DNA of 64,000 bases from Pseudomonas sp. TTU2014-080ASC (GTDB lineage: Bacteria; Pseudomonadota; Gammaproteobacteria; Pseudomonadales; Pseudomonadaceae): positions 558,001 through 622,000 of the forward strand of contig NZ_LKKK01000001.1 of NCBI RefSeq assembly GCF_001446935.1. The letters run 5' to 3'. The stretch's first letter is position 1, and each line of letters begins with the position of its first letter. Shown one piece after another: positions 15,675-23,970 of the stretch. The notes under the pieces were generated by a model. That model was not told the DNA's origin and did not search any database. It worked only from the letters and a program-made list of their open reading frames with translations. The translations under genes and the position numbers were made by a program.

Positions 15675-16881
15675 TGGTTTTCATCTCCCAGCGGGTTACT
15701 TCGTTGTATTTCTCATCGTCGAGGGGCGGTTCGTTCTCTTTGATCCGAACCTGATTGATCGACAGCCAGCCCGAACCACCAGAGCCACCGAGGGCAGCGG
15801 TGTAGTAGGCAGCACGCCCGGCGCTGTCCGCCCGCAGCAAGCCCTCCACCACAAACTCAACAAATCGCGGAGAGTTGCCGAACAGCTTGTCGTTGAGCTC
15901 GTCTTCAACCACGTCGATGTAAGGCTTAAGCCCGAAGGTGACGTACCCGGTCAGCTGCTGCTCAAGGTTTGAACCCATGATCGAAGTCTTACCGGCACGG
16001 TTTGCCAGCCACAGCGGCACCCCGTAGATGCCCGCCAAGGCCTCCTCCTGAAACTGCTGGGATTCAATAAACTGCGCGTCCCTCTGGCTGATACCAGCCG
16101 GGACAATCGTCGGCCCGCCTTGCAGCACAGCCATCTTGCCGATGTCGTCGGTATCGCCCCGGCGTACATCCGGGAAGCGTGACAGCACCTGTGTATGCTG
16201 CTTCTCGGTCAGAAAGTCCTTGTAAACGACGTAACCACCAGTGAAGCCGCCCTTGCGCATAAACCGGGCCGACCACTGCTGACCAGCCTTGGCCAGCCCC
16301 ATGGTTTCCGCTTGGTACTCGATAGGCGACAGCCCGACGATGCCGTCTAGGCTGAACAGCTTGAAATGCAGCATGTTCTCCGGGGAAACCGGAAACGCCT
16401 CAGCGCCACTCGGCTGCACCCAGTACAACAGGTCATCGTCGGTATCGATGATGACCGTATCCAACGGCAACGGGACCAGGCCAATAGGCTCGCCGTTGCG
16501 GTTGCGCTCAATCAGCGCAAATGCATTGCCCCGCAGCGCCATGTTCACGACCACGAACTTCAGAAAGTTCAGCCGCGTCATAAACGGGTTAGGCTTGCGC
16601 AGCAGCTTCTGCGCCCGGTCAGTTCGCGGCACCATCTTGCGAAAAGCCGTACCGTCCGAGTCCTCGTAAAGTTTCAACGGCAAGCCTGCCAGCGACTCAG
16701 AAAGGATCTTCACGCACGACCAGACCATGCTGATCGACAGAGCCGTCTTAGTCGTCACCCGCACCCCGGCCTTGGTGCTCTTACCGCCCACCTCCATGTC
16801 CATCTCGACATAGTTGCCGGTGTCCGTATCGGTGTATCCGAAGAACCGCCACGTGCGCGGGTTATACCAACGAGATGCCAT
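15658..16881 (-). CDS. HK97-family portal protein
   Basis: This 407-residue protein forms the dodecameric portal through which DNA is packaged. Typical parts are SMVWSCVKILSESLAGLPL near residues 50-70, FLKFVVVNMALRGNAFA near 105-120, and EALAGIYGVPLWLANRAGK in the C-terminal half. Three nucleotides separate it from TerL. Confidence 0.95.
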   Translation of the reverse strand: MASRWYNPRTWRFFGYTDTDTGNYVEMDMEVGGKSTKAGVRVTTKTALSISMVWSCVKILSESLAGLPLKLYEDSDGTAFRKMVPRTDRAQKLLRKPNPFMTRLNFLKFVVVNMALRGNAFALIERNRNGEPIGLVPLPLDTVIIDTDDDLLYWVQPSGAEAFPVSPENMLHFKLFSLDGIVGLSPIEYQAETMGLAKAGQQWSARFMRKGGFTGGYVVYKDFLTEKQHTQVLSRFPDVRRGDTDDIGKMAVLQGGPTIVPAGISQRDAQFIESQQFQEEALAGIYGVPLWLANRAGKTSIMGSNLEQQLTGYVTFGLKPYIDVVEDELNDKLFGNSPRFVEFVVEGLLRADSAGRAAYYTAALGGSGGSGWLSINQVRIKENEPPLDDEKYNEVTRWEMKTNVQQT

Positions 16882-16883
16882 GC

Positions 16884-18563
16884 TCAGCCTATGAGTCCAA
16901 AGAAACCGTTTTCGAGGTAGCTATCCATACCGCCCCGCGCCTCCGGATTGAGGCACAACAGCGACACAGCGTTAAAGGTGGCCATCAGCGGGTCGATCTT
17001 CGCCGTGCCGGATGCTTGCTTCGTGATCAGAAAGGCGTTTGCCGATGGCACGCCCTTGGCGTTGCCGCAGGCCCACGCCATAAGCGGCTGGCCGCAATGC
17101 ATCAGCACGCCTTCGGCCAGCTTTCGCTCAGTGGTTTTGATTGCCCCGGTCAGCTTCCAGCCTTGGGAGATACCAATGGTCTGTTCTTCGGTAATGCCCG
17201 CATCCAGCAGAGCATCCAGCACCGCCCCGATCCCGGCAGGGTCCAGCCCTACCCGGTCAAGCAGCCCAGCCTCATTGACCAGCGCGACATAAGCCGCCAG
17301 CTCGGTGACGTCATCACCGATCCTTTCCACCAGCGTAAGGTCACCGCTGGCGGCCAGGTCATGAAGCCTTGGTGCCTCAGACTTGCGCCGCTCCAATACA
17401 GACGGGTGCGCCCATGCGTGCGCCCAGTGAAACCAGCGGCGCCCGCCACGCTCCCGCCCGATAATGGCGAGGCCCAGCAGGTCATCCAATCCGCCGCCAT
17501 CAACACCGGCGACGACTACTTCACTGCGTTCGATCACCTCATCAAGCGACAGCCCTGCCATGGCCTGAGGCTCCCAAAAGGAAGCCCCAACCCAGCTGTC
17601 TGACATCAGCGCCAGGCCAATTTCGATATTCAGGAACTTGGCCAGAAAGCCGCGTACCTCAGCCTCACCGTCCAGCTCGGCCTGCATAAACAGGCGCTCA
17701 AGCGTTGGCCGGTCCACCGAGTAACCCATGTTCGGGTTAACCAGATGGAAGTTCTCCGGCTTGCGGGCTTCGCCGCTGTCCACCATCTCCCTGGGGAACT
17801 CATAAACAACTGGCAGAAACCGGTTGTCCTCAATCCGCCCGTCACGCACACCACGGGCATACGTCAGCTTCGACTTGAACACACCTGCAGGCGGCTCGTT
17901 CGACTGCGTTGTCAGCCAGATGATGAAACCTTCAGGACGCGACAGCAGACCACCCGTAGCCTCTCGGATCATGTCCGGCGCTTTGGGGTTCTTACCGAAC
18001 AGCCAGGCTTCGTCGATCAGCACACCGACAGCCTTCTTACCACCGACCACATCACTGTCAGCGGCCACGACCTTCAGCGTGGCCCCCGTCTCACGGTGCG
18101 TAATCAGCCGCAGGTGCGGCTGTACATGCAGCAGGTCTGAGAGCTCTTCGTCATGCTTCACCATCGCTGCCGCAGGTTTGAAGCTGTTGTCTGCAATCTC
18201 TTTGGTAGGCGCCAGAATGATGAACTCAGCTTCCAGTCGCCAATTGCGGATCAGCGCCGTCAGCATGATTGCAGCGGCAATCGTCGATTTAGAGTTCTTC
18301 TTAGGAATACACAGAAAGTACTCAGTGATCAGCCGCTGGCCCGTCTCACTGTTGTAACTGCCAAAGATCGCCCCGGCGAACGCCAGCACCCAAGGCGCAC
18401 ACGCCGACTCAATGGTCGGGCAGCCCGGCGCATCAACGATCTTTAAAGCCCGGAAGACCTCAAGCCCTTCCTCAGCCTCAGAGGGGAACAACGGCTCAGG
18501 AATAATCGACTCCCCGGCAGACAAGCGTTTCCACCAGTCCGGGCACGATGTAGTCCAGAGCAT
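16884..18563 (-). CDS. terL: Terminase large subunit
   Basis: This 559-residue packaging motor has an N-terminal ATPase with a Walker A-like IPKKNSKST (residues 86-94) and Walker B VLIDEAW (Asp184-Glu185). A C-terminal nuclease follows, starting with the acidic strand VVVAGVDGGGLDDLLG. The HK97-like form works with TerS and with the HNH endonuclease encoded just upstream. The ATG at 18563 is 3 nt after the TerS stop. Confidence 0.95.
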   Translation of the reverse strand: MLWTTSCPDWWKRLSAGESIIPEPLFPSEAEEGLEVFRALKIVDAPGCPTIESACAPWVLAFAGAIFGSYNSETGQRLITEYFLCIPKKNSKSTIAAAIMLTALIRNWRLEAEFIILAPTKEIADNSFKPAAAMVKHDEELSDLLHVQPHLRLITHRETGATLKVVAADSDVVGGKKAVGVLIDEAWLFGKNPKAPDMIREATGGLLSRPEGFIIWLTTQSNEPPAGVFKSKLTYARGVRDGRIEDNRFLPVVYEFPREMVDSGEARKPENFHLVNPNMGYSVDRPTLERLFMQAELDGEAEVRGFLAKFLNIEIGLALMSDSWVGASFWEPQAMAGLSLDEVIERSEVVVAGVDGGGLDDLLGLAIIGRERGGRRWFHWAHAWAHPSVLERRKSEAPRLHDLAASGDLTLVERIGDDVTELAAYVALVNEAGLLDRVGLDPAGIGAVLDALLDAGITEEQTIGISQGWKLTGAIKTTERKLAEGVLMHCGQPLMAWACGNAKGVPSANAFLITKQASGTAKIDPLMATFNAVSLLCLNPEARGGMDSYLENGFFGLIG

Positions 18564-18566
18564 GAC

Positions 18567-19043
18567 TTAACCTTTAACGACACTGAGCGGCGGCTTGCCT
18601 GCTGAGAATTTGCCTTTACTCGCTGCCTTCGCAGCCTCGGCCTTGAGTTCCTTCTTACCGACTTCGCCCTTTTTGCCATGCACATACGGCACAACCGTCT
18701 GAGCCGCATTCCGGCGATCAAACACCTTGGCCCGTGGCTCATTCATCAGAGCAATCAGCCACTCAAGGGGATCTTCAGTAACCGGCAGGCAATCCAGAAA
18801 CTCACCGTCACCATCAATGCCGCCATCGTCATCACCAAGCGTTAACTGAGGCGTCTTGGCATTAACATTTCGCCGACTCATTAACATCTCAAGTTCGGCG
18901 ATAACTTCGGGATTTTTGGCCAATCGCGAACCGGCCACTGCAGCACTTGAAGCCGCGTAACCAGCGGCTTCGGCTGCCTCTCGGTTAGACGCACCCTGAG
19001 CCTTAGCGTCAACAAACCGTCGCTGCTTGTCGGTTAACGCCAT
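18567..19043 (-). CDS. terS: Terminase small subunit
   Basis: This 158-residue DNA-recognition subunit begins with the TerS helix-turn-helix pattern ALTDKQRRFVDAKAQGAS followed by NREAAEAAGYA. The C-terminal tail is Lys-rich, a likely contact with TerL. The ATG at 19043 is chosen over a TTG two codons earlier; AAGG lies about 10 nt upstream. Confidence 0.9.
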   Translation of the reverse strand: MALTDKQRRFVDAKAQGASNREAAEAAGYAASSAAVAGSRLAKNPEVIAELEMLMSRRNVNAKTPQLTLGDDDGGIDGDGEFLDCLPVTEDPLEWLIALMNEPRAKVFDRRNAAQTVVPYVHGKKGEVGKKELKAEAAKAASKGKFSAGKPPLSVVKG

Positions 19044-19137
19044 TAACAAAAAACCTTAAGGGGGGTGAAAAATGTCTACGTGGGATCGGGTGCGGTCTAG
19101 CAAAAGGGCCAACTCCATAAATTGATCCCCCCTACCC

Positions 19138-19479
19138 CTAACGGCCTCGCTGGCCTGCTGCAGCTTCTTCGCGCTGCTTCTCTGAGTCATGGCAGGGCTT
19201 ACACAGTGCCTGCCAGTTGGCTTGATTCCAGAACAAATCCGGGTTGCCTTGGTGAGCAACAATGTGGTCCACCACACTGGCTGCCGTGGTCATCCCCTTA
19301 CGGGCACAGTAAACACACAAAGGGTTATCCAGCAGATAGCGCTCCCGCGCCTGCTGCCAACGGTAGCCATAACCACGCTGGGTCGATGTTTTGCCGCTAC
19401 GCCAAGACGGTTCGGCAGCCACTGTCAGCCGGTTGCTTTGCAACACCAAGCGGGGCCGCAAAGTCTTTAGCCTGGCCAC
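19138..19479 (-). CDS. HNH endonuclease of the packaging module
   Basis: This 113-residue protein begins like phage HNH enzymes (ARLKTLRPRL) and has CVYCARKG, VVDHIVAHQGN and ALCKPCHDSEKQR as the zinc-binding and His-metal core. In HK97-type phages the neighbouring HNH protein stimulates TerL and is required for cos cleavage. The GTG at 19479 is chosen because GGAG lies 6 nt before it; an ATG four codons upstream has a poorer context. Confidence 0.9.
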   Translation of the reverse strand: MARLKTLRPRLVLQSNRLTVAAEPSWRSGKTSTQRGYGYRWQQARERYLLDNPLCVYCARKGMTTAASVVDHIVAHQGNPDLFWNQANWQALCKPCHDSEKQREEAAAGQRGR

Positions 19480-19525
19480 GCCACACTCCATCAAGAGAAA
19501 TCCAGGCCACCTGATTGCCGATGCA

Positions 19526-19705
19526 TCAAGACACGTCAGCCTTAACGGCGCACGCCTCATGCACCTCAGGAGTGACTAACTGATCTGGAATATCAACCAG
19601 CTCCTGCTCTTCACTTAACGTAGTGAGTAAAGCAATCAGCAACTGGTTCGTTCTGCGCTGTTCTTTGAGCAGTAGCTCAAGCACTGGAGGGGCATGCTCA
19701 TCCAT
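19526..19705 (-). CDS. Small hypothetical protein upstream of HNH
   Basis: This acidic frame of 59 residues has a helical middle (LELLLKEQRRTNQLLIALLT). The start is uncertain: an ATG at 19705 without a clear ribosome binding site, or a TTG at 19738. It would be the first gene of the packaging operon. No function is known. Confidence 0.4.
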   Translation of the reverse strand: MDEHAPPVLELLLKEQRRTNQLLIALLTTLSEEQELVDIPDQLVTPEVHEACAVKADVS

Positions 19706-19835
19706 TGTCGTATCCGCATACGTTTGTGATGCAGACAACCTAGTTCAAGCTAAGCCAATAGGCTGTAGGAAACTTCTGGCACGGACTAGTCCGACGTCTA
19801 CAACTGATAGGCCCTAGCATCGAATACATCATAAT

Positions 19836-19868
19836 TTGGGGCACTTGATTAATGGCCATTTGCCCCAA
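19836..19868. repeat. Inverted repeat TTGGGGCA/TGCCCCAA upstream of a plus-strand gene
   Basis: Two 8-bp arms separated by 17 nt lie 35 nt before the start of the 72-residue gene at 19903. The arrangement suits an operator. The half-site also occurs once upstream of mutS (near 34511). Confidence 0.4.
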
Positions 19869-19902
19869 TCTGCAATAGCTCAACTACATAACAGGAGTGT
19901 GA

Positions 19903-20121
19903 ATGATGAGTGAAGTGATACAGGCGCTTGCAGGCTTTACAAGCTCAAACTATCCAAACGCAAGCGCAGAACGAAAAAGAAGCATTGCTGTTGCAGCAGC
20001 ATTGGAACTAATTGCTGCCCGTGTTGCATCATCGCCGGTAAATGGCACACAACTGGACGAAGAACTAAACCGACTCTCCAAGTATGCTGATCAGATCCAA
20101 GAAGCATTGGTAGTTAAGTAA
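19903..20121 (+). CDS. Small plus-strand prophage protein of unknown function
   Basis: This 72-residue soluble helical protein (SEVIQALAGFTSSNYPNAS, later LNRLSKYADQIQEAL) has an AGGAG box 5 nt before the ATG, a good translation signal. It runs against the late operon, between the holin and HNH genes, so it must have its own promoter. Similar small helical proteins are, as far as I recall, common in Pseudomonas genomes, but their role is not known to me. Confidence 0.75.
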   Translation: MMSEVIQALAGFTSSNYPNASAERKRSIAVAAALELIAARVASSPVNGTQLDEELNRLSKYADQIQEALVVK

Positions 20122-20128
20122 GCAAAAC

Positions 20129-20150
20129 GTGCCGCACTAACCTGCGGCAC
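20129..20150. terminator. Hairpin between convergent genes
   Basis: A perfect 8-bp stem GTGCCGCA/TGCGGCAC with a 6-nt loop lies between the stops of the plus-strand gene (20121) and the minus-strand holin candidate (20153). On the minus strand GTTTTGC follows, a modest T run. Confidence 0.6.
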
Positions 20151-20152
20151 AT

Positions 20153-20536
20153 TCACAACCCACTCTTCTTTCTCGCCTCCAGAACCGCATCAACAATCTC
20201 GGTAATGGGCCGGTCTTTCTTTGCCTCACTCCAGGCAAACAATGCCCGAACGATCAGCCATGCGGGCAATCCGCACACAAAGATCACACCGCCGATAGCG
20301 ATCATCCCAGCATCATCTTGTGCCCAGTGCGATATCTCAAACCAGCGCACCACAAACGCACCGCCACCAAGGCTGCCGACCAGAGTACTGATAAGTGCGA
20401 CTGTAAACTCACGCGGACTTTTAGGTAGTGTCATAACCATAACAACTACGGCAGCTAGGATCGCCATCACGCCGAATGCGCCAAGCTTGTATAGCGCAAT
20501 ACCGCCAGCGGCTGTAAGCGGGCCTGGCTCTGACAT
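20153..20536 (-). CDS. Putative holin (small membrane protein)
   Basis: This 127-residue protein has three hydrophobic segments (about residues 15-36, 46-66 and 76-100) and a charged C-terminus (EAKKDRPITEIVDAVLEARKK), the usual plan of a class I holin. It lies between the Q region and the packaging genes, where several Pseudomonas phages keep lysis genes. No endolysin or spanin is seen beside it, so the holin call rests on topology and position. Confidence 0.6.
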   Translation of the reverse strand: MSEPGPLTAAGGIALYKLGAFGVMAILAAVVVMVMTLPKSPREFTVALISTLVGSLGGGAFVVRWFEISHWAQDDAGMIAIGGVIFVCGLPAWLIVRALFAWSEAKKDRPITEIVDAVLEARKKSGL

Positions 20537-20689
20537 AATTTAAACGCCAAAATATTTCGTGATCACCCCTAGCGTTGCCAGGTGGTGTATTTGAATCCAG
20601 CACAATGCACGCACCAACCCGCCCTTAGGCGAGGATGTTGATGCCGTTCTGGATGTTCGGGAGAGAAAAACCGAGCATTAGGTTTACGT

Positions 20690-21073
20690 CTAAGGCTTTA
20701 CGCTTTTGATTGTAATGTTGCGGATATCAGCCACGATTTCCTTGCATTGGAGGATATGGACCAAGGCTTCCTTTGGTGTCATTTCTACGTCGAGGTGATA
20801 GTCAGCCTTAACTCGTAGCAATTTACAGCGCCTTATGAGCCTAGCGATTACCGCCAAACGCTTGCCTTGTGATTCATATCTGGAGATCAAGGCCTCGTGA
20901 GTGCCGCCTCTCACTTTTTGTTCTGGCAGCCCCATTTCCGTCGCAACGCGCAGAGCCTCGTGGTAGAGCGCGTAGTAGCTCCTACCAATAGATGCACGAA
21001 TAACTGCCTCACTCGCCCCAAGCTCCAGAAGCTGCTCGGACAGTTCCATGATTTCATCGTTACACACTGGCAT
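20690..21073 (-). CDS. HEPN-like protein, second gene of a TPR/HEPN pair
   Basis: This 127-residue all-helical protein carries an R-x6-H motif (Arg31-SYYALY-His38), matching the R-x4-6-H ribonuclease motif of HEPN domains, followed by GGTHEALISRYESQG. The ATG at 21073 overlaps the end of the TPR gene by 14 nt, so the two are translationally coupled. It could be an RNase toxin controlled by its partner, or an accessory HEPN without catalysis. The pair sits behind Q and its terminator in late-operon cargo territory and reads AT-richer than its neighbours. Confidence 0.65.
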   Translation of the reverse strand: MPVCNDEIMELSEQLLELGASEAVIRASIGRSYYALYHEALRVATEMGLPEQKVRGGTHEALISRYESQGKRLAVIARLIRRCKLLRVKADYHLDVEMTPKEALVHILQCKEIVADIRNITIKSVKP

Positions 21074-21932
21074 GGTATGGCCCATATGAAACATCGAACT
21101 CACTTGGTTCAAATGGCTTTATACCAATAGAAAGCATCGAGTCGAGTTCTCCGCTATGGTTATCGACGAGAGCTTCTACCACCTTGTGGTCCAAGGCAAC
21201 TAGCTCCTGGGCACTACCATCTACAATGAACTGGAAAAAAATCCCTTCATCTCCATCCGCAAAAATATCGTATGCCATAAATGGGTGACTGGTGGCCTTC
21301 CTAATAATATTGGAGGCTGTCTGCAATCGTGCTGTTACTTCCCAATCATCGACGCCTAAATCTGTAATGATTTTTACAGAGGCTTCAATGAAATGGTCTT
21401 CAAGCCTGCCCTTAATTGACGTGCGCTTTAAGCACTCCCCCGCCTGGCTAATCATGCCAACCGAAGTACAGCAGCCAACGAGAGTCCGGAACAGTTGGTC
21501 ATCACCCTGGCCAAGATCGATTGCTTCCAGTGCCTCCCGACTCCGAAGCAAATCTCCACTCATCCATAACAAATGCCCTTTCGACAGGTGCATTGCATTT
21601 TCTGGCAATACTCCTTGAGTCCTGTCGAAGTGACGCATCGCGTCGTCCATCTTTCCCTGATAGGTATATAGATATGAAAGCTCGTGGTTAAACATCGCTC
21701 GAGTAATGCTGTCTATATCCTCGTTTTTCAGAAGTGCACTAATGCGATTCTGAAGCCGCTTTATAGCGACCTCGTCAACATGATGTGTCTGCGTCATGTT
21801 TTGCCAAAGCAGTGATCTTTGGTCAGCAATCTCATTTGCGATTGACTTTGGACGCGGCTGCATAGCTTTTCCCAAGCATTGATTAACTTGAATAAGGTAA
21901 TGCTTGTTTGTGTCTCGGTCGACACTGGTCAT
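21060..21932 (-). CDS. TPR-like protein, first gene of a TPR/HEPN pair
   Basis: This 290-residue protein has paired helices with tetratricopeptide character from about residue 80 to 190 (SYLYTYQGKMDDAMRHFDRT, then MHLSKGHLLWMSGDLLRSRE). A C-terminal mixed domain (HPFMAYDIFADGDEGIFFQF) follows, which I do not recognise. TPR proteins usually bind a partner, so it may sense a signal or hold the HEPN protein inactive. It lies about 110 nt downstream of the tR'-like hairpin, so it may be read with late genes or from its own promoter. Confidence 0.65.
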   Translation of the reverse strand: MTSVDRDTNKHYLIQVNQCLGKAMQPRPKSIANEIADQRSLLWQNMTQTHHVDEVAIKRLQNRISALLKNEDIDSITRAMFNHELSYLYTYQGKMDDAMRHFDRTQGVLPENAMHLSKGHLLWMSGDLLRSREALEAIDLGQGDDQLFRTLVGCCTSVGMISQAGECLKRTSIKGRLEDHFIEASVKIITDLGVDDWEVTARLQTASNIIRKATSHPFMAYDIFADGDEGIFFQFIVDGSAQELVALDHKVVEALVDNHSGELDSMLSIGIKPFEPSEFDVSYGPYHASV

Positions 21933-22042
21933 CCGACCAGCTCAAGACTACTCCCTAAAATAGGACTATCTACTGCTCAGTCTAGCCTGTAATCATCTTC
22001 AACAAGGTGAATATGGCCATAGCCTGCTGAGTGATCGACAAT

Positions 22043-22072
22043 AAAAAACCCCAGCACCTGCCGGGGTTTTAA
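22043..22072 (-). terminator. tR'-like terminator downstream of Q
   Basis: The minus-strand stem AAAACCCC/GGGGTTTT (with an inner GC pair) is followed by TTTT-rich sequence about 75 nt after the Q stop codon. This is the lambda layout Q - pR' - tR' - late genes. The late promoter must lie between 22072 and about 22149; I could not pick its boxes with confidence. Confidence 0.75.
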
Positions 22073-22128
22073 AATCATGTGTCATACGCTGTTGTGCTGG
22101 ACACGGTGCCATAAAACCAACTCTTTAT

Positions 22129-22156
22129 CCGCGTGGAAAGAACTATTTTCACGCGG
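22129..22156. repeat. Hairpin spanning the Q stop codon
   Basis: CCGCGTG/CACGCGG plus four inner A-T/G-T pairs forms an 11-bp stem with a 6-nt loop, and it covers the Q termination codon. It could be an RNA stability element, part of a late-promoter or Q-binding region, or a weak terminator. Confidence 0.45.
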
Positions 22157-22538
22157 CCTCTCTTAGCCCTTCCAGCGCGCAATCAATCCACGCCACACCG
22201 GCCTTTATGATCTCCCGCGCCTTGGCCTCACCCATTCCGTTATCACGTGCGATACGCAACGCAGGCCACTTGGCCCCGAAGTACAGCCAGATGAAATCCC
22301 CCATCTGCTGATCCCGTGCACTCAGCCGAGCCACCGCGCCGTCAATAAACAGTGCCGTGTCATCCAGAATCGAATACTGCTTAGGCCCGCCCTGATAGTT
22401 CGTGTTATCGCGGATCAGCGCATGCAGCGGCGACACATAACGCGGCACGCCTGAACCATCCATGCGCCACCAGCCCCACTGCTCCAACAACCACTCCGTA
22501 TCACCCAACGGCTTGTTCAAAAATTCGCGTTTCTTCAT
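22149..22538 (-). CDS. Q: Phage antitermination protein Q-like
   Basis: This 129-residue protein fits the phage Q family of the 82/phi80 type: EWLLEQWGWWRMDGSG at the N-terminus, then GDFIWLYFGAKWPALRIARD, then a helix-turn-helix-like AKAREIIKAGVAWID near the end. Q binds the late promoter region and makes RNA polymerase ignore terminators. It is the last gene of the cro-O-P operon. The tR'-like hairpin and the terminator-like hairpins inside the late operon agree with this function. Confidence 0.75.
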   Translation of the reverse strand: MKKREFLNKPLGDTEWLLEQWGWWRMDGSGVPRYVSPLHALIRDNTNYQGGPKQYSILDDTALFIDGAVARLSARDQQMGDFIWLYFGAKWPALRIARDNGMGEAKAREIIKAGVAWIDCALEGLREAA

Positions 22539-22636
22539 ACCTGAGCCCCTCTATTCGCCAATCGTTATGCGCACCAGGGCGCTCTGTTTGTCCGCGCTTG
22601 GATGAAACTTCATCCTCTCCCCGTGAAAACACAGGA

Positions 22637-23653
22637 TTAGCCAGCAGCCCGCACCGCGCCTGCATTAGCGGGAACTTGTGAAAGTGCAGGAGCAGCGCTA
22701 TTCAGCCCATGCGCCAGAGAAAACCCGCACTCATCCAACCGTGCATGCCAGCGCTCAAGCGCCTCCCGGCAACGGTCCATCACATCGCGGGTCAGATAGG
22801 TTTCGGCAGTCTTGCCAAGGGTGTGGTTGATCAGCCGTTCACCGATGAAGTAATCCACCCCAAGGTCAGCCAGGCAGTCACGCATCAACTTGCGCAGATC
22901 ATGGCTCGACCACCTGCCACCGGAGATAGCGCGGAACATCGCACTGGCCGAGGTGGCCGACAGGTGAGCCCCACCCCGCACCGGGAACACCCAGCCCACA
23001 CTGCATCGAGCATCCGGCAAGGCCTGCCGGTACCGCGCCAACAGCGCAATAACCTGCGGCGTCAGCGGCAACGTATGCTGGCGACGGGATTTGTTATTCA
23101 ACTCAGGTAGCACCCACAGGCGCTCAATCAGAGACACATGCCGCCACTCACTCTGCAGCGTCTCACTCAGACGCGTACCGTGAGCCAGCATCATCAACGG
23201 CAGCAGACCAGCCACCGGGTCACGGTCGAAGGCAGCGGACAAGTGCTGAACCAGCTCTGGCAGATCAACGCGGGAAAGCCGCGCCGGTTTACTCTTGATC
23301 CGCCCGCGATCAAAACTCTTGTAACTGATCGAAGCCATTGGGTTGGCCTTGATCCGCCCAGTCTGCTCAGCCAACAAAAACGCCTGCCGCAGAGCCTGAA
23401 AAGCCTTCTGCAAAGTGCCCGCCTTCTTGCCGTCCTGCACCATCGGCCACACCAGCTTTTCATCCAGCACGCGTCGGTCCAGCTTGGTCACCAGCACCTT
23501 GCCCACGGCAGGCACGATGTTCTTTCTCACCATCGAACGCGTACTGCGCTTGTAACTCTCAGACGTAGCCCGGTTCTGCTCAACCCGAGCCAGCCACCAC
23601 ACCACCACATCCCCAACGGTACGCAGCGCCCCTGCTGCCTTACGCCCACTCAC
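22637..23653 (-). CDS. Second tyrosine recombinase, in the replication-Q operon
   Basis: This 338-residue tyrosine recombinase has a SAM-like N-terminal domain (TSESYKRSTRSMVRKNIVPA). The catalytic set looks complete: Arg in HGTRLSETL, Lys in NNKSRRQHTLPL, His-x-x-Arg in SSHDLRKLMRD, His in LINHTLGKT and Tyr in ETYLTRD. It starts with a GTG overlapping the upstream stop (GTGA). It lies between the P-like gene and Q, far from the attachment end, so it is unlikely to be the prophage integrase. A role in replication, concatemer resolution or recombination is inferred from location only. Confidence 0.88.
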   Translation of the reverse strand: MSGRKAAGALRTVGDVVVWWLARVEQNRATSESYKRSTRSMVRKNIVPAVGKVLVTKLDRRVLDEKLVWPMVQDGKKAGTLQKAFQALRQAFLLAEQTGRIKANPMASISYKSFDRGRIKSKPARLSRVDLPELVQHLSAAFDRDPVAGLLPLMMLAHGTRLSETLQSEWRHVSLIERLWVLPELNNKSRRQHTLPLTPQVIALLARYRQALPDARCSVGWVFPVRGGAHLSATSASAMFRAISGGRWSSHDLRKLMRDCLADLGVDYFIGERLINHTLGKTAETYLTRDVMDRCREALERWHARLDECGFSLAHGLNSAAPALSQVPANAGAVRAAG

Positions 23654-23970
23654 TCAACCCCATCCTTGGCCACACAGGCCTCCAAATCAGCCACGATCAA
23701 CGCGCAGGCTTCACCGGCATCCGGCGTGTAGGCAAAAGCCTCAGCACCACCGGGTCGGGTAATCATCAACACCGGCTCAGGGAGAAAGACCCTAGCCACC
23801 GTGTAACCGGAATCCGTCACCCAGCACTGCGGCACCACCACACCATCCCGATTCAGCTTTGGCTTCCACTTCGGAGTGGCCAGCCCCAATGGCTCAACGG
23901 CCACTGCGAATACCACCGATACAAGCGCGAATCTCAGCCAGAGCCCTAGCCGCCACCACCGCAGAGCCAC
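23650..23970 (-). CDS. Small exported or membrane phage protein
   Basis: This 106-residue frame starts inside the 3' end of the P-like gene and ends coupled to the recombinase start. The first 30 residues are a signal peptide or membrane anchor (LRFALVSVVFAVAV); the rest is compact with two or three Cys (QCWVTDSGYTV, CALIVADLEAC). The overlap of 77 nt with the upstream gene makes the exact start uncertain. The function is unknown. Confidence 0.6.
   Translation of the reverse strand: MALRWWRLGLWLRFALVSVVFAVAVEPLGLATPKWKPKLNRDGVVVPQCWVTDSGYTVARVFLPEPVLMITRPGGAEAFAYTPDAGEACALIVADLEACVAKDGVE

Noticed and set aside
18567..20121. Search for a cos or pac site next to terS
   Set aside because: No clear cos-type repeat could be read; only the unrelated TTGGGGCA inverted repeat was seen.
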